DNA of 64,000 nucleotides from Branchiostoma belcheri (GCF_001625305.1 NW_017803887.1:174736-238735), one strand, 5' to 3'; shown: positions 34,216 through 47,533, numbered from the stretch's first letter. Program-made: numbers and translations. Notes: generated from the letters alone by a model not told the origin.

Positions 34216-34396
34216 TCTGACTACTTTTACATGTATTGAATTTTATGTCCGGAGTCCCATTGGAAATCAGTAGAATGGCGGAATACCCAGATATACACAT
34301 ACCCTCTAGATAGAATAAATAAATAAATAAACACTGCATACAGCCTTTCACTGTGTGCCTGAGCTTTTTAACTGATTGAACGGTGGCTTTAGTATG

Positions 34397-34745
34397 CAGG
34401 GCTTGAAATACTGGGTGCGTGTGCACCTTAGTGCACCCAAAATTGGAGTTGTGCACCTACTATTTTTCTGTGGGTGCACTGGTGCACCCAAATGTTTTTG
34501 GACGAATTTTTAGCATTAGAAATGTATACTAGTATTCCGGATATTCTTGGTTTCTAAGTATCAGAAAAACAATAATATCTTTGTTGTAGTACTTGTTTAA
34601 GATTTTGACATTAGCTCCCATTTCAAGCTCAGAAAAAGAGCAGTAAGATCTGTAAGTCGGTTTTGTTTTCTATGGTGCACCCCAAAAATTTTTTGTGCAC
34701 CCAATTTTTTAGGTTGGGTGCACCAGTGCACCAAATCGAGCCCTG
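34397..34745. mobile_element. GTGCAC-rich TIR MITE (copy D) between long direct repeats
   Basis: Ends CAGGGCTTGAAATACTG...AAATCGAGCCCTG. It lacks a 5-bp duplication; instead ~48 bp on each side is similar (TTTTTAACTGATTGAAC...GGCTTTAGTATG). Confidence 0.75.
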
Positions 34746-34779
34746 ACTGCGTACCTCCTTTTTAACTGATTGAACTAAG

Positions 34780-37300
34780 GCTTTAGTATGTAATCTGTGT
34801 GCTCACATCTCTCTGTGTTTGGCAGTGTGACAGAAGAACGATCAAATTTGGGCAAAAACCACTTTCCGCTCCATGGCAACACAACCGTTGGGGATAAAAT
34901 GTCATAAATGGCTGCTTTCATTAGTATTATCTTCCCAGTTCTCCAAGGACAACAGGGCGAGGCAGACAAAAAAACATGATTAAAACGCGGCCGGTTTACT
35001 ATTATCTGCGAAATATTCCTCAATTAAAGCTTGTCCCAGGGGTTGAATGTAATTTTGTTTTCGGCGCAGAAGAAACATAATTCAGCCGAATATGAGGGAT
35101 ACTTTTGACTCGTATGTCAGCGTTTTGTTTCCTAGTTTAAAATTACATGGAAAGAATGAGAAATGCAGAAAGATTAGTTATGATTATGAACTGAGGAGGA
35201 CTCTAATATTATTGATGTTTATTCAGTCAGACTCAGAGCCATACATTGCACATCGCAAGCAGAGCATTGAGTCAGAAAGACATCATTGCAGTATTCTAAC
35301 TGAAAAATTTTAAAGCTCAACCCTTCTGAGACATTAATTTCTTGCTTACTGAGGGGCAAATTCCTTGGTTTGACAGCTTCATTCTGAAGAGAAATTTCTT
35401 GAAAGATTTAACTACAACAGATCACAAGGTTCTCGCCTACATATATGCTAGACAGTATAGCCTATATATACGGGCCTGAATGAGTAAATCACAACATAGG
35501 GGGTCCAAATCACAATGTAGGGTGCCCCCAAGGCTCAAACGGCCTGGTGAGAAAGCTATATATACATTTAAAGACAGATTACCCAGCCAAGTTGTCAAAG
35601 GCAATACATGTCCAGTGGCTGTCCGGGACCAAAGGTTATCTCCCATACGTTTATTCTCGGGGTGGACCTGAGTTAACCGCCTATCTTCCATCATTTACAT
35701 GTCAGCAATATATATAACAACCAAGCCCTCCTGACATCACCATGGCGATAGCTGTCAGGTCAAAGGTCATAGGTCAAAGGTGGGGTCTGGAGTAGTTTTT
35801 ATGGCAGATTTTAACCAAATGATGTAAATCATGGCTTTTTGTCAGAAAGTAAACCATTAGGTGCAAAATTGGATAAAGATCGTTTTTCTTCCGTCTAGTA
35901 TCTCAATATCTCAATATTACCATTCTCAGTTTGAAATAATTGCAAAATTGCAGAAATGTCTCCCTCCCCACATTTGGGTAAAACAGTCCGGAATTTTTGA
36001 TAGCACAGAAATCTGGGCCCTGAGGCTTAAAAATAGACAGGAAAATTTATTTTGCTCCTCTCACATTCTTTTATACGCATAAACATAAATATAAATGCCT
36101 ACCCTGCTTCTATCCCATAAATTTGCTACTTAGAGACACACCAATTTAATTTGTTGTTTCTCAAATTCAAAACAGGAAGATTAACATTAGAACAGTCAGA
36201 GGGACCAAAACTTACATAATCATCAAATCAATTCAGTAACTTTACATTACAAACTGATTAATTGAAGATGACAGTAGAATTTAAACTATCCAGTTTTTGC
36301 AGTGCTTTGCAGTGCGAGGTTAAATTTTCTGATCTTACTTTATCCAAGTATGATTTTTTTCCCAAAGTCCCACTAAGCTTTTTCCCAAGGAATAATTGGT
36401 GCCATATATTATAAAAGAAATACTGGCATAATGTATAAAATGCATGAAATATGATGTGGCATGATAATCTATATATAATGTAGTCTGGAATCCCTTTTGG
36501 CCATTTGTGTGACTGACCATTTTTGGGCCTCTAAAATATTTTGTCTAAGCCTGGAGCTTCCAGCCCATGTGAGGTTTGGACTTGCAGCTTCAGTAAAAAT
36601 TTATGGCTTCGATATTCTTTATTTGACTCATTTTTAACATATTTCAGAAGGTGTACTCAAATAGGCCGGGATATTTGTATTATTAGTGACGTTACCCTAA
36701 CTTTGACTTTGACTTTATTGGGATCCACACTTAGCTTACAACAAATAACTCTTCCTGTGGTCCTTCAAGACACACATGAGACATTTACAAAACATATACA
36801 TTGGCAATTACAAGTAATATAATATATTAACACAGATTAAAATAAGGCTATATACATGTACATCATCACCACTTCATTTCATTCCAGGCACTGGACATTC
36901 TATACAAAAATCTTCTTTTCTGTGCATTTGTTACCTATCCATGTTATATAATACAGCAAGTCGGTAACCCAGAGACTTTTCATGCTCAATTTCCCTGGAG
37001 ATATCAAACAATATTATTTTGCTGTATATGCACTATTTCATGCTATAGAACTGTCTATTGGCTGGCAACCAATAGAGAATTGTCGCCAAATGTCTACGTA
37101 CTTCAGTGTGCTATAGGTTAACCCTCACAGGATGAAAATGTCTTATTCTGTTAGGAATGAAATGATACGAAAGACTTGAAAGTTAAAACCTTCAGGATGC
37201 TTAAGTAGCCATTTGACGCTAAATTTTGCTCCTTAAATCTTATAATGTTTCATAAGGTTTTAAATTCTGACTTGCCAGTGGTTGACCAAAGAAAAGGCTA
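34780..37300. other. Gene-free upstream DNA, little structure
   Basis: No supported gene. 34790-35340 is repeat-poor; the rest is AT-rich with a partial CCACACCAATTTAATT repeat near 36125. Confidence 0.45.
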
Positions 37301-37560
37301 GGGTTGACAGAGTTTATGATGCCACCGACCTTGTGCCCTTGGGAAAGGCACTTAACACGACTTTCCTCACTTCCCTCAGGTGTAAAATGAGTACCTAGCT
37401 TCGGCTAAGGACGTCCCTCAGATAGGACGTTAAATGGAGGTCCTGTGTTTGGGGAGAGCCACACCCCACGCACGTTAAAGAACCCACCGCATTTATCGAA
37501 AAGAGTAGGGGACCTTCCCGGTGTGAGTGGTTCAAACCTTCCAGTCTAAGGTCCACAGTT
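37290..37560 (+). mobile_element. SINE-like repeat, copy 2
   Basis: TTGTGCCCTTGGGAAAGGC, TAGGACGTTAAATGGAGG, CCACACCCCACGCACGTT, GGGGACCTTCCCGGTGTG: the fullest body copy in the window, without a clear tRNA-like head. Confidence 0.7.
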
Positions 37561-38734
37561 TTTACATCTTTGAAGAGGTGATAGTCACCTATTAAGTCAA
37601 TCCTTCCACAAATGTGGTAAATCGTCATAAGGTCGGTCAGCAAACTGGACATATTACTTTTTTTCCTTGGCCCAAATAGGCTGACCATAAATGGACACCT
37701 GCTCATGCTGTGGGCTAGGTAATTAAAACGTGGTAATTGCCTGCTCCTCTACAGGTGAACCCATGATTGGGTGGTGCCATATTGCTTTACGAGAGCACCT
37801 GACACAGATGACTCCTTATAATAACACACACATAAGTCTTTATTGAAAGATGTCCAATACAATTTTAGAGGGGCAAAACTGGACTTTTAAAGACAAATTT
37901 CTGTTTATTCTTTTATCATAGTTAATATGCTGTAAGTTAAATCAATTCCTATTCCATTATCATACTGATATCTGTGAGGCAAAAATGCAATGTCACTGAC
38001 AGAAAACAGTCACTCGTTTTTGTACCGTACTCGTAGGCTACTTCTAGTTAATTTTGGGTGGTACTAAAATTGGCAAGAAATAAAGAGATGCCTCACGTAG
38101 CTTGTTTTGGGGCTGGTTCAAAGCTTGTAGTATCAGAAAACATGTAAGAAATGGCAGTAAATGTCAATATCATGTACATTTTCTTATCCAGAATATATTT
38201 TGTTCTGTTTTGTTTTGCTGCCCTGAAATTACATTGAATGCATTACTCTCGCCTTTCAAATAAAAGTACCCCCTGGAATAAAAGTACCCCCAGAACTTTG
38301 CCCGAATTGGGAAAAAATAAATAAACATACCGTCTAAAATATACATGTACTGGGTGGACTTTTAGGCAAAAAAACAATGTACCAGACTACCAGTATGTTT
38401 AATTGAGAGGTGAGAGTACTGTTCCCTCCCAGACCTTATTTTTACAGTGTTATACTACTTCACAATCCAATTCCGCCAGGGCCGACAAAAGGAAGCCATA
38501 TTGATCCCAAGTTGAAACCTAGCTGTCATCAGCGTTAAACGGACGAATCTATCACTCCGCTGAAGTACACATACCACGTAAACGATTGATCATACATCAA
38601 AATTTATTAATCAATACACGGGGACGGTTTTCAGGCGGCACAAAGCGCCGGGCCCGCGCCGGTTTGGGAGGACTGGCAGAGGTAATTGTCCTTGAAATGG
38701 GCAGACATAAAAGGGATTGTGCCGCTCACACACG

Positions 38735-39270
38735 CAGCTACACTATTGACATTTCCATTGTCATGACAACTGGGCACAATAAAAAAACATGGCCCCAACG
38801 TAGAACCAAATTAGGGGCCATGCACGTAGAATGGAATTAGGCCTAGGAAAAAATGTTGTGTTTCCTGTTTCAGTCCTGAAAAATTAGGGCCGGTAGGTAG
38901 GGATTATCCTTTTTTTTTCATTGTCATGACAACTGGGCTACACTAGCTACACTATTGACATTTCCATATTGTCATGACAACTGGGCACAATAAAAAAACA
39001 TGGCCCCAACGTAGAACCGAATTACCCTGCGCAAATCAAGAAGGATCAGCTTTTTTGTCCAATTTTGCAGGGCTCAAAATTCATTTTTGGGAATAGGTGC
39101 ACTGGTGCATTGACACAGCTACACTATGGACATTTCCATTGTCATGACAACTGGGCACAATAAAAAAACATGGCCCCACGTAAAATGGAATTAGGCCCAG
39201 GAAAAACGTTGTGTTTCCTGTTTCAGTCCTGAAAAAATTAGGGCCGGCAGGTAGGGATTATCTCTTTTTT
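38735..39270. repeat. Complex triplication (ACTATTGACATTTCC units)
   Basis: Three direct copies of a ~65 bp block (CTACACTATTGACATTTCC, GTCATGACAACTGGGCAC, AAAAAAACATGGCCCCA) near 38740, 38950 and 39118. They are interleaved with two copies of a CCTGTTTCAGTCCTGAAAA...GGTAGGGATTAT block and a truncated GTGCAC MITE end at 39069. Confidence 0.8.
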
Positions 39271-39599
39271 CTTTCTTTTTTTTTTAACTACACTTTGGTA
39301 GTCTCTAGTGATCCAACATATCCAATACAGTTTAATAAAGTAAAGATTGCATGATGACAATTATATTGTCAGAGTCAATGTTGGAAAACTGATTGTACAA
39401 AGCTTTATCACTCAGGTGTCACATCATGGAGCTAGAAAAGGTTGATCAGCTCAAAAAATTATGTCCCTTGCAAGGTTCCACAAAAAAAAAGTCTAGGGTC
39501 GGCAGGTTTTTCTAAGGTCGGTCGGGAAACAGGAAACACAGCATTTTTTTCCCAGGAATTATCCACACAACCTGACAAGGATCAGCTTTTTCTGTCCAA

Positions 39600-41890
39600 T
39601 TGTAATAACACTCACTCTTCAGCCCTTTAATGCAAATGAGATTGGACAATATTTACCCTAGCAGGGAACAGATTCTAATAACAAGTTTTGTATTTTATAT
39701 GCAAATTTATAGGTTTTTCTTAGAAAGAGTGGGTGGATGTTTTCTAGGAAAAAAATCATTGAATCTAGGGCAGAAAACAGCATTATTATGCAGTTAAGAG
39801 CTGGATAAATTGGAGCTGTGAACTGAAAATTGGAGGAAATAGAACTGCAAATGTGATACATTTGGCACAAACACTAGTTATTTTAAAGGCAGAAATATGA
39901 CAATGAGTATATGAATGACTGCATAACATGATAGCATGAATAATTAAATGCCATATCCAAGTTTTTGTTCAAATTTGTATGGGTTACGTGGTATGTGAAT
40001 AAAAATACGTTAAGTGTAACAAGGGGGTTGATATCAACATTGAAATTACATTTTTTGCTAATTTCTCGTTTTTTTTAGTTAGTAAGTTCTCTTTTTTTTC
40101 TCTTTTCTTCAGGTGCTGACTGCCATGTGTCCTTGATGTGCAATTCTATAGAGCATAAACTTTATTTTATTTACTCCTTTTGACTTGAGATTAGGCCTAA
40201 ACTGCCCAACTATTACATGGCTATTATTTAGGGCAAACTTTAAGGCTGAAGCTATAATAAGCTCATGGGCTGTATGAGTCGCGTACCTCCAGCAAACATA
40301 TTTTTTTTCAAGTTTGTATGTACAATTCTGGTATTCTCTTCTGTGAGCTACATGTATATATATATAGACCGGTGATTACGGTTCTTTAAATTTGCGAGAC
40401 CAGAAAATTAAAAATAAAGCTCTTGACAAAACGCTTCATTGATACGATTTATTGAAATGCAATAATACTGCATCCCAAGCTGTTGTTGGCAGCATTACGT
40501 CACATGAAATTGCGCTAGATATAAATCAGCACCACACCTTGACTTAAGAGCTCGATCAACCAGACCCAGACACCTAAAAATGACCTCCGACCTTCACATT
40601 TTTTCTACATATTGGCACATCAATACCCACACGGAAGGGTCAAAGGTCACATTCTTTCTGGGGGTGAGATTTTCTGAGGCAGTTATGGAGGGATTTGTGC
40701 ATAAATTTACTGCCTAAACTTGCAAGAATTTAACATTTATTTATGGTAATCTGGTAAACAAAGAATATGATTATGAGTAATTCAGTAAAGAAAAGTACTG
40801 ATAGCAGTTGAGTTTCATACCATATTCGCATTTGTTGAAAAATGAGCTTGTTACATAATTTTACTGTACGCTTTTCTACACTTGCGTGAAAAGATTGCAG
40901 ATTTTAGACCTACTGAAAACTTGGGGTGTCAATTATAATACAATTTTAGATGTTGCACAAGTAGAAATAAGACTTTTGCGCAACAAAAAAGCCTTAAAAT
41001 TAGTCAAATAATGACTCTAAGCCCTTAACTTAAGTTGTTAGAACAAGAAAGACTTTTTTAACATCTGTAATTACACCACATCACAGGTCATAAGTCATGA
41101 CATTTCTAAAAGCAATTACATGTAATACCAGGGCTTGGTAAATCTGTTTTTTTTTTCTTCACTAATATTTTGTAATTTTCAGTCAAATTATTAATCATTC
41201 ATAATTCTTGAAAGCAAAACACATCTCGAATGCAAAAACCGATGAATTTGATTTCAACTATGACGAGGGAGTACTTCTAATGCAATCCAGAATCCAAAAT
41301 CTTTTACATACAGGTAGAGTACACTTTTCTTTCCACTTTCAAATTCCTTGAATTCTTGAAAAGTTTGACGTAAAAGTTTTACATAACATGTCACACTAAT
41401 GGACCCACAAACTTTGTAACACACCCACATGTTTTCATACTTACAAGTATCATCTGCAAACATGTACATCTGACATACAACTTTGTACCAACTACAATAC
41501 TACTCAAAAATGTTGACATAATGTTGACATTCTTATAGAAAATAACCTAGATAACTGTAAAGACATCGAAAGATGCCAAAATGCCGTTTTAGTACTTAGA
41601 ATATCGGCAGAACATACTGCACCTGACCAAAAGTTGTTTTCGTTGGATAGTTCCAGATCAACATTGTAATTCAGAATTTTGCTCATTGCCGTATGATATT
41701 TCTTCTCCAACACAACATTTGAAAACTATACTATAGACAGGATGTCTTCTTTAGACTTAAATCAAAATATACAAATACGAATTAAATTATACATTCTACC
41801 GAAGTGCTAATACACTACGGGTTTTGCACAGGCGCAGTGTACGTTCTGCCAACATGCTCCTTCTGGCTGGCCTACTGCTTTCAAGTCTAA
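39600..41890. other. Gene-free upstream DNA
   Basis: AT-rich, no exon or clear transposon recognised; a POU-octamer-like ATGCAAAT is at about 39700. I see nothing else I can support. Confidence 0.4.
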
Positions 41891-41892
41891 CG

Positions 41893-42570
41893 TGACAAAA
41901 CATGTTTTCAAACAAGATGTCGCCAAGACATTTTCTAGGATCCAAATCTTGAAAGAACAGTGAAACTCAGGGCTCTCCCCAAGCAATGAAGCAAGGGTGC
42001 TCCCCCTCTCCCGAAAATCCTAGCACCTCTCCCAAAATTCAGGGTTTTTCCTTAGTATTTACATGAAAATTTGCTGATTTTTCATCAACTGATTAGGGAG
42101 TACTTCTCCCCTAAGAATTTCTGGGGAAACTCCTGGAAACTGAAAGTGAAACGGGACAGAAAAACGACAGTCCCGAAGTTGCCATCTCCAGTTTTCTCTG
42201 TCAGATAAATCCGCACGTTAACTTCATTACAGAATCATATTGACAAACAAGATGTCGCCAAGACATTTCCTAGGATCCAAATCTTATTTATAAAGAAAAG
42301 CGAAACTGAAACGGGACAGTAGAACGAAAGTCCCGAAGTCGCCATCTCAGTATCTCCTGTTCTTTTCGTCTGATAAATCCGCATGTTAACTTCATTACAG
42401 GGTCCATGACAGGCATTATTTCTAGGATCCAAATGTTGAAAGAAAACTGAAACTGAAACAGGACAGTAGAACGAAAGTCCCGAAGTCGCCATCTCAACAT
42501 CTCCAGTTCTTTTTCGTCAGATAAATCCGCACGTTAACTTCATTACAGGGTCCATGACAGGCATTTACAA
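41893..42570. repeat. Tandem triplication with a hAT-like MITE in the first unit
   Basis: Three units sharing TTTCTAGGATCCAAAT, GAAACGGGACAG, AGTCCCGAAGT-GCCATCTC and CGCACGTTAACTTCATTACAG. Confidence 0.85.
41968..42135. mobile_element. 168-bp hAT-like MITE
   Basis: CAGGGCTCTCCCC...GGGGAAACTCCTG, GAAACT duplicated on both sides (41962-41967, 42136-42141). Its ends match the 1.2 kb element at 28619-29841. Confidence 0.75.
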
Positions 42571-42599
42571 GATATGTCAGCGGTAATTTGCGCAGGCAC

Positions 42600-43275
42600 G
42601 CTTGATTAATATGTATCTAGGCATCGGGGTGCAACAAGACTCTAATCAAACCATCTATGTCCTTCACACAAGCCTAACAAAATTTACATGTATACTGTAT
42701 AGTATTACCCAGCCCGGAACAGGACCTAGAATTTTGAATATTCTTCGGGATCTGCATATACAAAGAAAAACAGAAAATTGTACAAAATCATGTTGCAAGA
42801 TTCTGCACAAGCAACTATGAAAGGGGTGCTAGTGTCACGGAAATGAAAACAAATCTACAGTTACACAGTGTCACTGAAAGGCAGAAGAAAAATATCCATA
42901 TACTATACAAAGTGACTTTTAAACTGGTGGACATCACGTACCAACTACTAAAGTATCAAATACCAGCTCAGAAAAGGACAAGAAATATAGTCAGGCCTTC
43001 AAATACCAGAGTTATTATTAACCAAGGATTGAGATGTTCAAAACCGTGTATTTTCCTAGAACTATCATAGAGTGGAACTCACTGCCACAAAGTTCTGTTG
43101 GGGCTGCATCACTACATATATATATAGCTTTAAATGTCGCCTGTAGCTAGACGTATAACAAGTCATTTGGTATTATGTAACCAGCTGCCACCACCCATGT
43201 GCCTGCAAAGCTGCTGTGTTACGCCGAAGGGCAGTTATACTTATAGTCGCTTATACCGGCTACACAGATACTGAT
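42600..43275 (+). mobile_element. CR1/L2-like LINE, decayed 3' end
   Basis: A broken frame resembling the C-terminus of LINE reverse-transcriptase proteins (I-P-A-Q-K-R-T-R-N, then a T-I-I-E-W-N-S-L-P-like motif in a shifted frame at about 43055-43090). It is followed by the family tail GTAACCAGCTGCC, CTGTGTTACGCCGAAGGGC, TATACCGGCTACACAG. Frameshifted and 5'-truncated. Confidence 0.7.
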
Positions 43276-44135
43276 AAAGTGATACACAAATTTTTTGCTG
43301 GAAATCGGCTTGTTTCAATGGTCTACTAATTGATAAGCTATATAGGCCACACCGACTTAAATTTCTTATCGTATTTGAATACATTGGTAAACTGGAAAAT
43401 TGTCATAAAAACGGAGTCTGAGGGAAAGTCTGTAACTCCATACACATATTACATAACAACTTTTAGGAAATGAATATGGTGAGATTCAAGTCCTTCTCCT
43501 AGCCTTTTGTTTACATCTTGTCCCATAATTTACGATTAAAATATCAGCGAGCCAAAAAAAAAATTGGTATAGCCTTGCCAAGTGTTACAGTTTTGATTAA
43601 AATGGTTATGACTAAGTGGAAACAATAATGTTGGAATTACTTTCAGTTTGCCAGAAATGTGCAAACGCTGTTTTTTTGGTGATCCTGTCGACATATTATA
43701 TTTGTCGTCGGTAACATCCAAGTTACGATATGAGCTGATACTGATATTATAGCTACATTATAGCAGGCTGAGTAAATAGCGCCCAGTATGCAGAGCCTAG
43801 GGTTTTATCGGTATATCATGACCCCTCCTAAAATGGCACTAGCCTATGCACACAAAAATAGGCAAATCGCACGAAATGACACCACCAAAAATGGGGCCCT
43901 CCCACCCTGATGAGCCGGCTAAAATTAGCCGAGCTTGGCTTACTTGGCAAATTGTGACCCTCCAAAATCTCAAGCATTCTTGGGATACGAGAAATTTGGC
44001 CAGTTTTCCCAGAATAGCGGTAATGTGTTGGTTATATGGAGAAAACAGGGGTAAGGTATGGGTTTGTAGTTATGCAGGAGTAATGTTTTTAACATCAGAT
44101 GCTGCCTGTTTCTCCAATATTCAACTATTCTACAT

Positions 44136-44843
44136 TAGCCTGGGTACCATCCCCAGTAGTATATTCGCAAACTCTATAACTGGGTCTGGACTTGCACGCA
44201 TATGTAGCGTCTGGAGTCTAAATATTCGTTCAGATTTTGAACGAGCGCGCTGATTGGTCCTACTCGTCTAAGCCCTTTTTGGGTGTGTACATATTAGGTA
44301 AGGGCTGTTCGGATGTCCGAACGGCGACGTTAGCGTCCGTTCGAACGTCCGAACGCCTTATCATCAAGATGTCCGACGGCGAACCGAACGCTAAAGCGCA
44401 CATGATATAGCCGTAGTCAGTCTTTCCGTGATAAATCATCAACATGGCTAACGCACAAGCCGCTCAGCTCACGGAGGTTGATGTTGACCTTGCAATCACG
44501 TCCGTTTTGGACGATTTAGACGGAATATCGTCGCTCAAAAATGAGCAAAAAGATGCATTGAATAATTTTGTTCGTGATGTTTTGGGCGTCCTACCAGTAA
44601 AAAAAGAACGCACCGAGAAAAGGAACACTCGCGCGAAGATCTGTGTTTACAAAACAACAAACATCACTTGAATAATGCAGGTGCGCCATTGGCCGTCGCC
44701 TCTGAGGCTCAGCCAATCAAATGAAGCCCCGCTGCTCGGGCTAGCTCATTACGTGACGTCATGACCAATCGTTTTATATGTGTTCAAGTCCAGACCCAGT
44801 TATAGAGTTTGCGAATATACTACTGGGGATGGTACCCAGGCTA
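44136..44843. mobile_element. 708-bp TIR element with RecQ-like helicase fragment
   Basis: 59-bp perfect terminal inverted repeats (44136-44194, 44785-44843; TAGCCTGGGTACCATCCCC...) and a 9-bp ATTCTACAT duplication (44127-44135, 44844-44852). The interior holds GTTCGGACG-type inverted motifs and a plus-strand ORF at 44444-44671. TSD size fits MULE or Merlin-type elements; superfamily not assigned. Confidence 0.85.
44444..44671 (+). pseudogene. RecQ-like helicase N-terminal fragment inside the TIR element
   Basis: 75-aa frame, start MANAQAAQLTEVD. Residues ~33-52 (S-S-L-K-N-E-Q-K-D-A-L...F-V-R-D-V-L-G-V-L-P) resemble the lead-in to the Walker A motif of RecQ-like helicases (K-x-E-Q-x-x-A-L...D-V-x-x-x-L-P-T-G-x-G-K-S). 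The frame departs from the family just before the T-G-x-G-K-S, into a basic tail, and stops. Probably the 5' end of a larger autonomous ORF lost by internal deletion. Identification rests on a short motif. Confidence 0.5.
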
Positions 44844-45551
44844 ATTCTACATTGGGTAATGACAAAAATTAGTGTCGTCGAAAGAAAACAACTTTAAAAA
44901 ATGCAGAATCATACCATCAATACATAGCACGGCGTATTATCTGAATTCACGGTTTGACGTTGAACATGTGGAGGCCCAAATTATCGTTTTTGTCATTAAA
45001 AAGAAAAAAAATGCTGTTTCTAATTAAAGCATCAAATAGCAGGCAGCCAGCTGTAAAAGCTGAATTCCGATAACACAGATATGCAGCCAGCGAAACCTGC
45101 AGTTGATTTTCTGGTCTGTTATTGAAAAAATGGATGATATGATATACTTATTTCCACTTTTGTAACATAAGTATGTCCAAAATAGCTCTTGCAGTTGTTC
45201 TGACGTTGACTTCAAATCCTAAAGCTGGCAAATTTTCACAAAAATTGACTATAGTTAACCATTCACATTAAATTTTGAGTTAGAATAACAAATGGCCTTG
45301 CAGAGCACAATTTCTGCAATTTGAAGACTTCTAAACCTTTAGTTTTTAGTAAACACATTTTTTTTAAACTATATAACATTGGAACATGTGTTGTGAGTGT
45401 ATTTCTTCAATGTAAATATCATACAACAAATATCACCAATTTTAAACAAGACAACTAAATAAGGACAAATTTGATCACAACTTATCCCCTTTTGTCAGCA
45501 AAAACTAAAGAAAAGTACTACAACAATAATTTTATTATTATTCTGACACTT

Positions 45552-45712
45552 GGATGTTAAAAATACGCTGTAATACATTAAACATATTTACATACGAAAA
45601 CCTAGGAAAATATATTTGGGTGCACTGGTGCACCCACGGAAAAAATTGGGTGCACAGCTCCAAATTCGGGTGCACTAAGGTGCACATGCATCCAGCATTT
45701 CAAGACCATGAA
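45552..45712. mobile_element. Partial GTGCAC-rich MITE
   Basis: TGGGTGCACTGGTGCACCC, AAATTGGGTGCACAGCTCC, CTAAGGTGCACATGCA; one end only. Confidence 0.6.
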
Positions 45713-47325
45713 GACTTAAATTCCAACAAAAATTACATATATATTTCTAAGCCTTTTGAATGTCAAGGTAATTTATTTTTACAAGGCAATATGCTGATGA
45801 AGCCTATTGTGTAAAACATAATAGTGGTATTATCATAACGTATTACTGGCATGAATAATAGAATGTTGCCATTCCATTATATGAAAATATTCATAATGCA
45901 ATCGATAAGGATCTCAATATTGGTCTAGACCTTTTTATACACTGAATACATGTACCTTACATAGGTCAAATGTACCATCGTAAATTTTGATAAAAATGTT
46001 TTATCCATATGTATTTTGAAACTCACAATCAATAAAAGAATGATATAAGAATTTGCCATCCACTTTTTTGAGACATGTAAGCAAAAGAAACTTTTTCAGT
46101 CTCTAAAACCTTTTTTAAAAAGTAACATCTGATGAAACAACAGCCAAAAACTTTGGAGAAACTAAAAAAAAATCATTTGTCTCTTGACACATCCAAACAA
46201 AGGTACATTTCCAAGTAAGGTTTTACATGATTTTTTCATGTTACCAACCAATATTGTCTCTTACCCCCATATCCTACACTGTACCAACCTGATGAAACTA
46301 TTTTCGGAAGTTTAAAACGTTGGTCTATCTTACACACTCATACTGATTTGATAAAAAGCGGAATTTTTGTGCTGATATAATCGTTAAAAAGGGAAAGTTA
46401 CACCTGGAACAAATTTTTCCAGCAGATTTCCAGATGGTCTGTACAAACATTTGTTTAAACCATTTCCAGTCCAAACCAGGAATCACTTGTCTCCAAAACA
46501 AAACTCAAATCGAATACAACATGTTGCCTAAGCACTGCTATTGCGTAACTTGTTTTGCCCAATGATGCTTTCGAGTAGATCTTGTCAAAAACATTTATTT
46601 AGGCCACAATAAGTTGATTTGTTGGTTTTCAAATCTTCTATATAGAGAATACTGGAGTGGGCAGGCAAAATAAGGATGTTTTCTTTTTTCTGATCTTTTC
46701 AAATCAAAATCCAAATTCAGGCAATTTTGCTAGTTGTTGATAAGAATTTCATCAAAATTGTCTTGTTTTGGGTTAAGCTCTTACTATGTAAGCAGCAGTA
46801 CTCAGTAGGCCTGTTTTTCAAATTTTTTCAAAGTCCTAATTTATCTAAAGTAAAGGTAATTTGTCAGGCTTTGCAGTAGTGGTAAACCTGTTTTGAAAGT
46901 TTTTAAAACAGACCTTTCTTTTTTAAGCATCTTGTCTGGCTTTCTGTGTTTTCTTTGGCAGGATATCCCAAACTAAAGAACAGCGAATAAAAATAGAAAG
47001 CCCTCAAAATACCTAAAGGCGTCCAAAACATCAGTTTCAGTTTAGTTTCAGTTTATTTGTTTTACCAGTAATTACAGCTCAGGCCATTGCCTGCTTTTCA
47101 GGTAATCCTGGATACATGTGAAAATACATACAACAAATGAATACAGTACATAAACAATTAGTAAAAATATCAACTAAATCAAGTCCTGTTCTTAATGATC
47201 TGTTTAAAAGTCCTGAGACTAAGGAGCTGGTTAACCTTTGGTTTGAAAGTTTACAACTACAGTACCACTGTGCACTAAATTTCTGGGGAGGGCCAGGCAA
47301 GGTGCGAGCCTGTGGTGGGATTTTA

Positions 47326-47533
47326 CTCTCCAAGCAGAGGTATGGGTTTTGGGGGTATTTTTAGCGTGTTTTTAGGCTTTTTTATTGGGGTTTCTCTTTT
47401 GCACTGAATTGTTTTTCACAATTTTGCACAACGTTTGGTGGGAAAAAAAATTCAGTGCAAAAGAGAAACCCCGATAAAAAAGCCTAAAAACACGCTAAAA
47501 ATACCCCCAAAACCCATACCTCTGCTTGGAGAG
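47326..47533. mobile_element. 208-bp foldback with ~85 bp near-perfect arms, TA TSD
   Basis: CTCTCCAAGCAGAGGTATGG...GCAAAAGAG arms close on a ~30 bp centre. Flanked by TA and, beyond it, GTGGGATTT on both sides. Arms are almost identical, suggesting recent activity or strong pairing-driven homogenisation. Confidence 0.85.
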
